NCBI RefSeq assembly: GCF_004115975.1
Contig: NZ_SDDZ01000001.1
Span: 124,001-188,000, forward strand
Origin: Gelidibacter gilvus
GTDB lineage: Bacteria > Bacteroidota > Bacteroidia > Flavobacteriales > Flavobacteriaceae
Length of the DNA stretch: 64,000 nucleotides
Direction of reading: 5' to 3'
Shown here: positions 61,856-64,000 of the stretch, piece by piece
How positions within the stretch are numbered: the stretch's first letter is position 1
Layout of the letters: each line of letters starts with the position of its first letter
The notes under the pieces: generated by a model
Seen by the model: the letters and a program-made list of their open reading frames with translations, nothing else
The model's database searches: none
What the model was told of the DNA's origin: nothing
Made by a program: the position numbers and the translations under genes

Positions 61856-61872
61856 TTTAGATTCATTCTAAA
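61856..61872. promoter_or_regulatory. DtxR-type palindrome before the AraC regulator
   Basis: TTTAGA-TTCAT-TCTAAA with flanks TTA and CAAAA. It differs from the box at 32286-32301 only by its 5-bp centre (TTCAT, against TTTG). It lies 10-26 bp upstream of the AraC start on the minus strand. Confidence 0.65.
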
Positions 61873-61980
61873 CAAAACCATCTATAGGCATTGGTACTGC
61901 TGCAAAAGTATGTTATTTATGACACTTCTATAAAATAAAAGACCAAAAAACATCGAACGACATTTATAGTCCTTTGAGCG

Positions 61981-62012
61981 TTGTTTTTATTCAATTGACA
62001 TTTCTACTTTTG
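61981..62012 (+). promoter_or_regulatory. hemA promoter
   Basis: TACTTTTG at 62005-62012 with TTG at 61981-61983 (21-bp spacer), about 50 bp before the hemA start. The Bacteroidota promoter form is met, with a slightly long spacer. Confidence 0.6.
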
Positions 62013-62062
62013 TCTTGAATCTTCGCTATCGAATTTCCAAAACCAGTATTGAGCACTATCTT

Positions 62063-63307
62063 ATGTTGAAAACTACTTATTTTTATGCCATTGGATTAAG
62101 CTATAAAAAAGCGGATGCAGATATTAGAGGTCGTTTTAGTTTGGACGACACTTCTAAAAAAAATCTACTCCACCAAGCAAAAGAAATAGGCATCGAGAGT
62201 TTAATCGTCAACTCAACTTGCAACAGGACTGAGCTTTATGGTTTTGCGGAACATCCTTATCAACTCATCAAACTACTTTGTGAAAACTCCAAAGGCACGA
62301 TTGAAGAATTCCAGCACGTGGCTTACATCCACAAGAACCAAGAGGCCATTTCACACATGTTCCGGGTAGGTTCTGGACTTGACAGTCAAATTTTAGGCGA
62401 TTTTGAGATCATCAGTCAGCTTAAAACTAGTGCAAGAACATCAAAAAAACTGGGCTTGCTCAACGCCTTTACCGAACGATTGCTAAATGCGGTCATTCAA
62501 GCCAGCAAACGCATTAAAAACGAAACGGAGATTTCGTCCGGAGCAACTTCTGTATCCTTTGCCTCCGTTCAATATATTTTAAAGACGATTGAAAACGTTT
62601 CGGATAAAAATATTTTACTTTTTGGAACCGGTAAAATTGGAAGAAACACTTGTGAAAATTTGGTAAAACACACCAAAAACGAACATATCACCTTAATCAA
62701 CAGAACAAAAACCAAGGCTCAAGAAGTCGCCGGTAAATTCAATCTGTTAGTAAAAGATTATACCAATCTCCAAGAAGAAATCAACGCCTCTGATATATTA
62801 ATTGTTGCAACAGGCGCTCTCAATCCTACGGTTGATAAAAATCACATCCAATCTAAAAAGCCGTTGTTGATTTTAGATCTTTCGATTCCTAAAAATGTCA
62901 ACCCTGATGTTACTGAATTATCTCATGTATCCTTGATCCATCTTGATGATTTATCTCAAATGACGGATGATACCTTAGAACGCAGAAAAGCTTTTATTCC
63001 TTTAGCCGAAAAAATATTGGAAGAAGTGAAGCAGGATTTTAACAGTTGGCTGGAAACTCGTAAATTTGCACCAACCATCAACGCATTGAAGCACAAATTG
63101 CTCGATTTTAAAAATGCGGAATTGGAAACTCAACGTAAAAAATACGCTGATTTCAATGAAGCCCAAGCCGAGTTGATCAGTAATAACATCATTCAAAAAA
63201 TAACGAATCACTTTGCATATCATCTTAAAACAGATGATACGTCTACTGATGACAGTATTGAACTCATCAGAAGAGTATTCCAGTTAGAATCCACAAAACA
63301 TGTCTAA
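62063..63307 (+). CDS. hemA: Glutamyl-tRNA reductase
   Basis: A 414-residue enzyme reducing Glu-tRNA to glutamate-1-semialdehyde, the first committed step of the C5 heme route. The start at 62063 (MLKTTYFYAIGLSYKKAD) matches the usual N-terminus; an earlier in-frame ATG at 62015 adds 16 residues before the promoter-leader part. The catalytic Cys is in NSTCNRTELYGF (about residue 50). The NADPH-binding stretch LLFGTGKIGRNTCENL (about 182-197) and the C-terminal dimerisation helices follow. It overlaps hemC by 8 bp. Confidence 0.96.
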   Translation: MLKTTYFYAIGLSYKKADADIRGRFSLDDTSKKNLLHQAKEIGIESLIVNSTCNRTELYGFAEHPYQLIKLLCENSKGTIEEFQHVAYIHKNQEAISHMFRVGSGLDSQILGDFEIISQLKTSARTSKKLGLLNAFTERLLNAVIQASKRIKNETEISSGATSVSFASVQYILKTIENVSDKNILLFGTGKIGRNTCENLVKHTKNEHITLINRTKTKAQEVAGKFNLLVKDYTNLQEEINASDILIVATGALNPTVDKNHIQSKKPLLILDLSIPKNVNPDVTELSHVSLIHLDDLSQMTDDTLERRKAFIPLAEKILEEVKQDFNSWLETRKFAPTINALKHKLLDFKNAELETQRKKYADFNEAQAELISNNIIQKITNHFAYHLKTDDTSTDDSIELIRRVFQLESTKHV

Positions 63308-64000
63308 AATAATAAGAATTGGCACCCGTGATAGCGAATTAGCGCTATGGCAAGCCAAAGCTGTGCAAAATCAACTTGAGACTTTAGGTCATCTTACCCA
63401 ATTAGTTCCTGTGAAATCCACAGGCGATTTGGTTCTTGACAAACCCATTTATGAAATGGGGATTGTTGGTGTTTTTACCCGAATTTTAGATGCAGCAATG
63501 CTCAATAACACCATTGATATTGCCGTCCATTCGCTTAAAGATGTGCCAACGCTTCTACCACAAGGTATTGTTCAGGCCGCGGTGTTAAAACGTGGCAACG
63601 TTAGGGATACTTTACTCTTTAAAGACAATGAAGAGTTTTTATCGCAAAGAGATGCGGTCATAGCCACCGGAAGTTTAAGACGTAAAGCTCAATGGCTCAA
63701 TCGTTATCCAACCCATACTATTGTTGGTCTAAGAGGAAACGTCAATACCAGACTCCAGAAATTACAAGATAATGAAGATTGGAATGCGGCCATTTTTGCC
63801 GCTGCCGGAATTGGTAGAATTGGAGTACGCCCAGAGGATGCCATTAATCTTGATTGGATGGTTCCAGCACCTGGACAAGGCGCCATCATGATTACTGCAC
63901 GTGAAGAAGATGAGGAAGTGCTAGCCATTTGTAAAGAAATAAACCACGAAGAAACCGAAATCTGTACGACCATAGAGCGTCGATTTTTAAATCTTTTGGA
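63300..64000 (+). CDS. hemC: Porphobilinogen deaminase, partial (C-terminus outside window)
   Basis: The first 233 residues of hydroxymethylbilane synthase, which joins four porphobilinogens into the linear tetrapyrrole. N-terminal motifs IRIGTRDSELALWQAK, VKSTGD, GIVGVFTRILD and DIAVHSLKDVPTLLP, and later TGSLRRKAQWLN and APGQGAI, are all present. The cofactor-attaching Cys (GGC region) should lie just beyond the edge. The start overlaps the end of hemA by 8 bp, so translation is coupled. Further heme genes are expected downstream. Confidence 0.95.
   Translation, partial: MSKIIRIGTRDSELALWQAKAVQNQLETLGHLTQLVPVKSTGDLVLDKPIYEMGIVGVFTRILDAAMLNNTIDIAVHSLKDVPTLLPQGIVQAAVLKRGNVRDTLLFKDNEEFLSQRDAVIATGSLRRKAQWLNRYPTHTIVGLRGNVNTRLQKLQDNEDWNAAIFAAAGIGRIGVRPEDAINLDWMVPAPGQGAIMITAREEDEEVLAICKEINHEETEICTTIERRFLNLL

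Noticed and set aside
1-64000. CRISPR array, prophage, insertion sequence or restriction system
   Set aside because: No regularly spaced identical direct repeats with unique spacers, no transposase or integrase gene, and no phage structural genes were seen; the tandem repeats have no CRISPR-like spacing.

Overview
The window looks like a chromosomal segment of a marine-type member of Flavobacteriaceae (Bacteroidota). The evidence is AT-rich DNA, promoters of the Bacteroidota form TTG-N19-TAnnTTTG ahead of several genes, little Shine-Dalgarno sequence, two-component and AraC/TPR regulators typical of the group, and S46 and S9 exopeptidases, PiT/porin pairs and a TetR-TolC-MFP-RND efflux operon in characteristic arrangements. 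There are two tRNA genes (Ser-GGA, Leu-CAA). I see no rRNA, CRISPR array, prophage or insertion sequence. Most of the window is housekeeping DNA, and the unusual material lies in the spacers.

Layout. 1-2300 (minus): ExbB/ExbD energy-transduction cluster. 2497-4458: tRNA-Ser, asparaginase and TatD nuclease. 4835-6740: a small aspartic protease, then an orphan NarL/LuxR-type response regulator followed by three copies of a palindromic promoter module. Two of the copies end in terminators and look like small RNA genes; the third leads to a 36-residue membrane peptide. 6762-10849 (minus): 2-oxoglutarate dehydrogenase E2 and E1, with a 9-base tandem repeat inside E1. 11582-12916: polyprenyl synthase. 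13037-19805: TetR-TolC-MFP-RND efflux operon with a palindrome over its promoter. 20173-23763 (minus): phosphate porin and PiT transporter. 23930-26815: Pth, L25 and PRPP synthetase, with an 88-bp tandem repeat between Pth and L25. 26970-31480: tRNA-Leu, an Aquifex-type aconitase and an S9 peptidase.

31570-37019 is a metal-homeostasis locus: a DtxR/MntR-type regulator divergent from a binding protein-ATPase-permease-permease ABC transporter. Both permeases carry a winged-helix-like cytoplasmic tail. 37289-43176 gathers genes for murein peptide cleavage and salvage (amidase, M14 carboxypeptidase, PBP4, a BioF-like PLP enzyme, dipeptide epimerase), with a tiny 16-codon Trp-Trp reading frame between them. 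43382-49253 holds a TerB-DnaJ protein, bacilliredoxin, acyltransferase and acyl-ACP desaturase, an HD hydrolase and a TraB-like operon that includes a 34-residue membrane peptide. 49470-57647 holds a TPR-AraC regulator, a radical SAM protein, DPP7-type S46 peptidase, enoyl-CoA hydratase and an NtrY-like kinase. 57891-64000 is a heme locus: hemJ, a MATE pump and hemH on the minus strand, an AraC regulator, then hemA and hemC on the plus strand.

Connections. The AraC gene of the heme locus and the DtxR/MntR-type gene share an almost identical palindrome (TTTAGA-N4/5-TCTAAA) in their 5' regions, which suggests one metal-responsive regulator controls both metal uptake and heme synthesis. Several repeat families are scattered through the spacers, including five copies of TTCCTGC-N4-GCAGGAA, three of them inside or next to the metal transporter operon. 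The best candidate for an undescribed system is the response regulator with its three TACGTAG-N2-CTACGTA promoter modules at 5980-6740.
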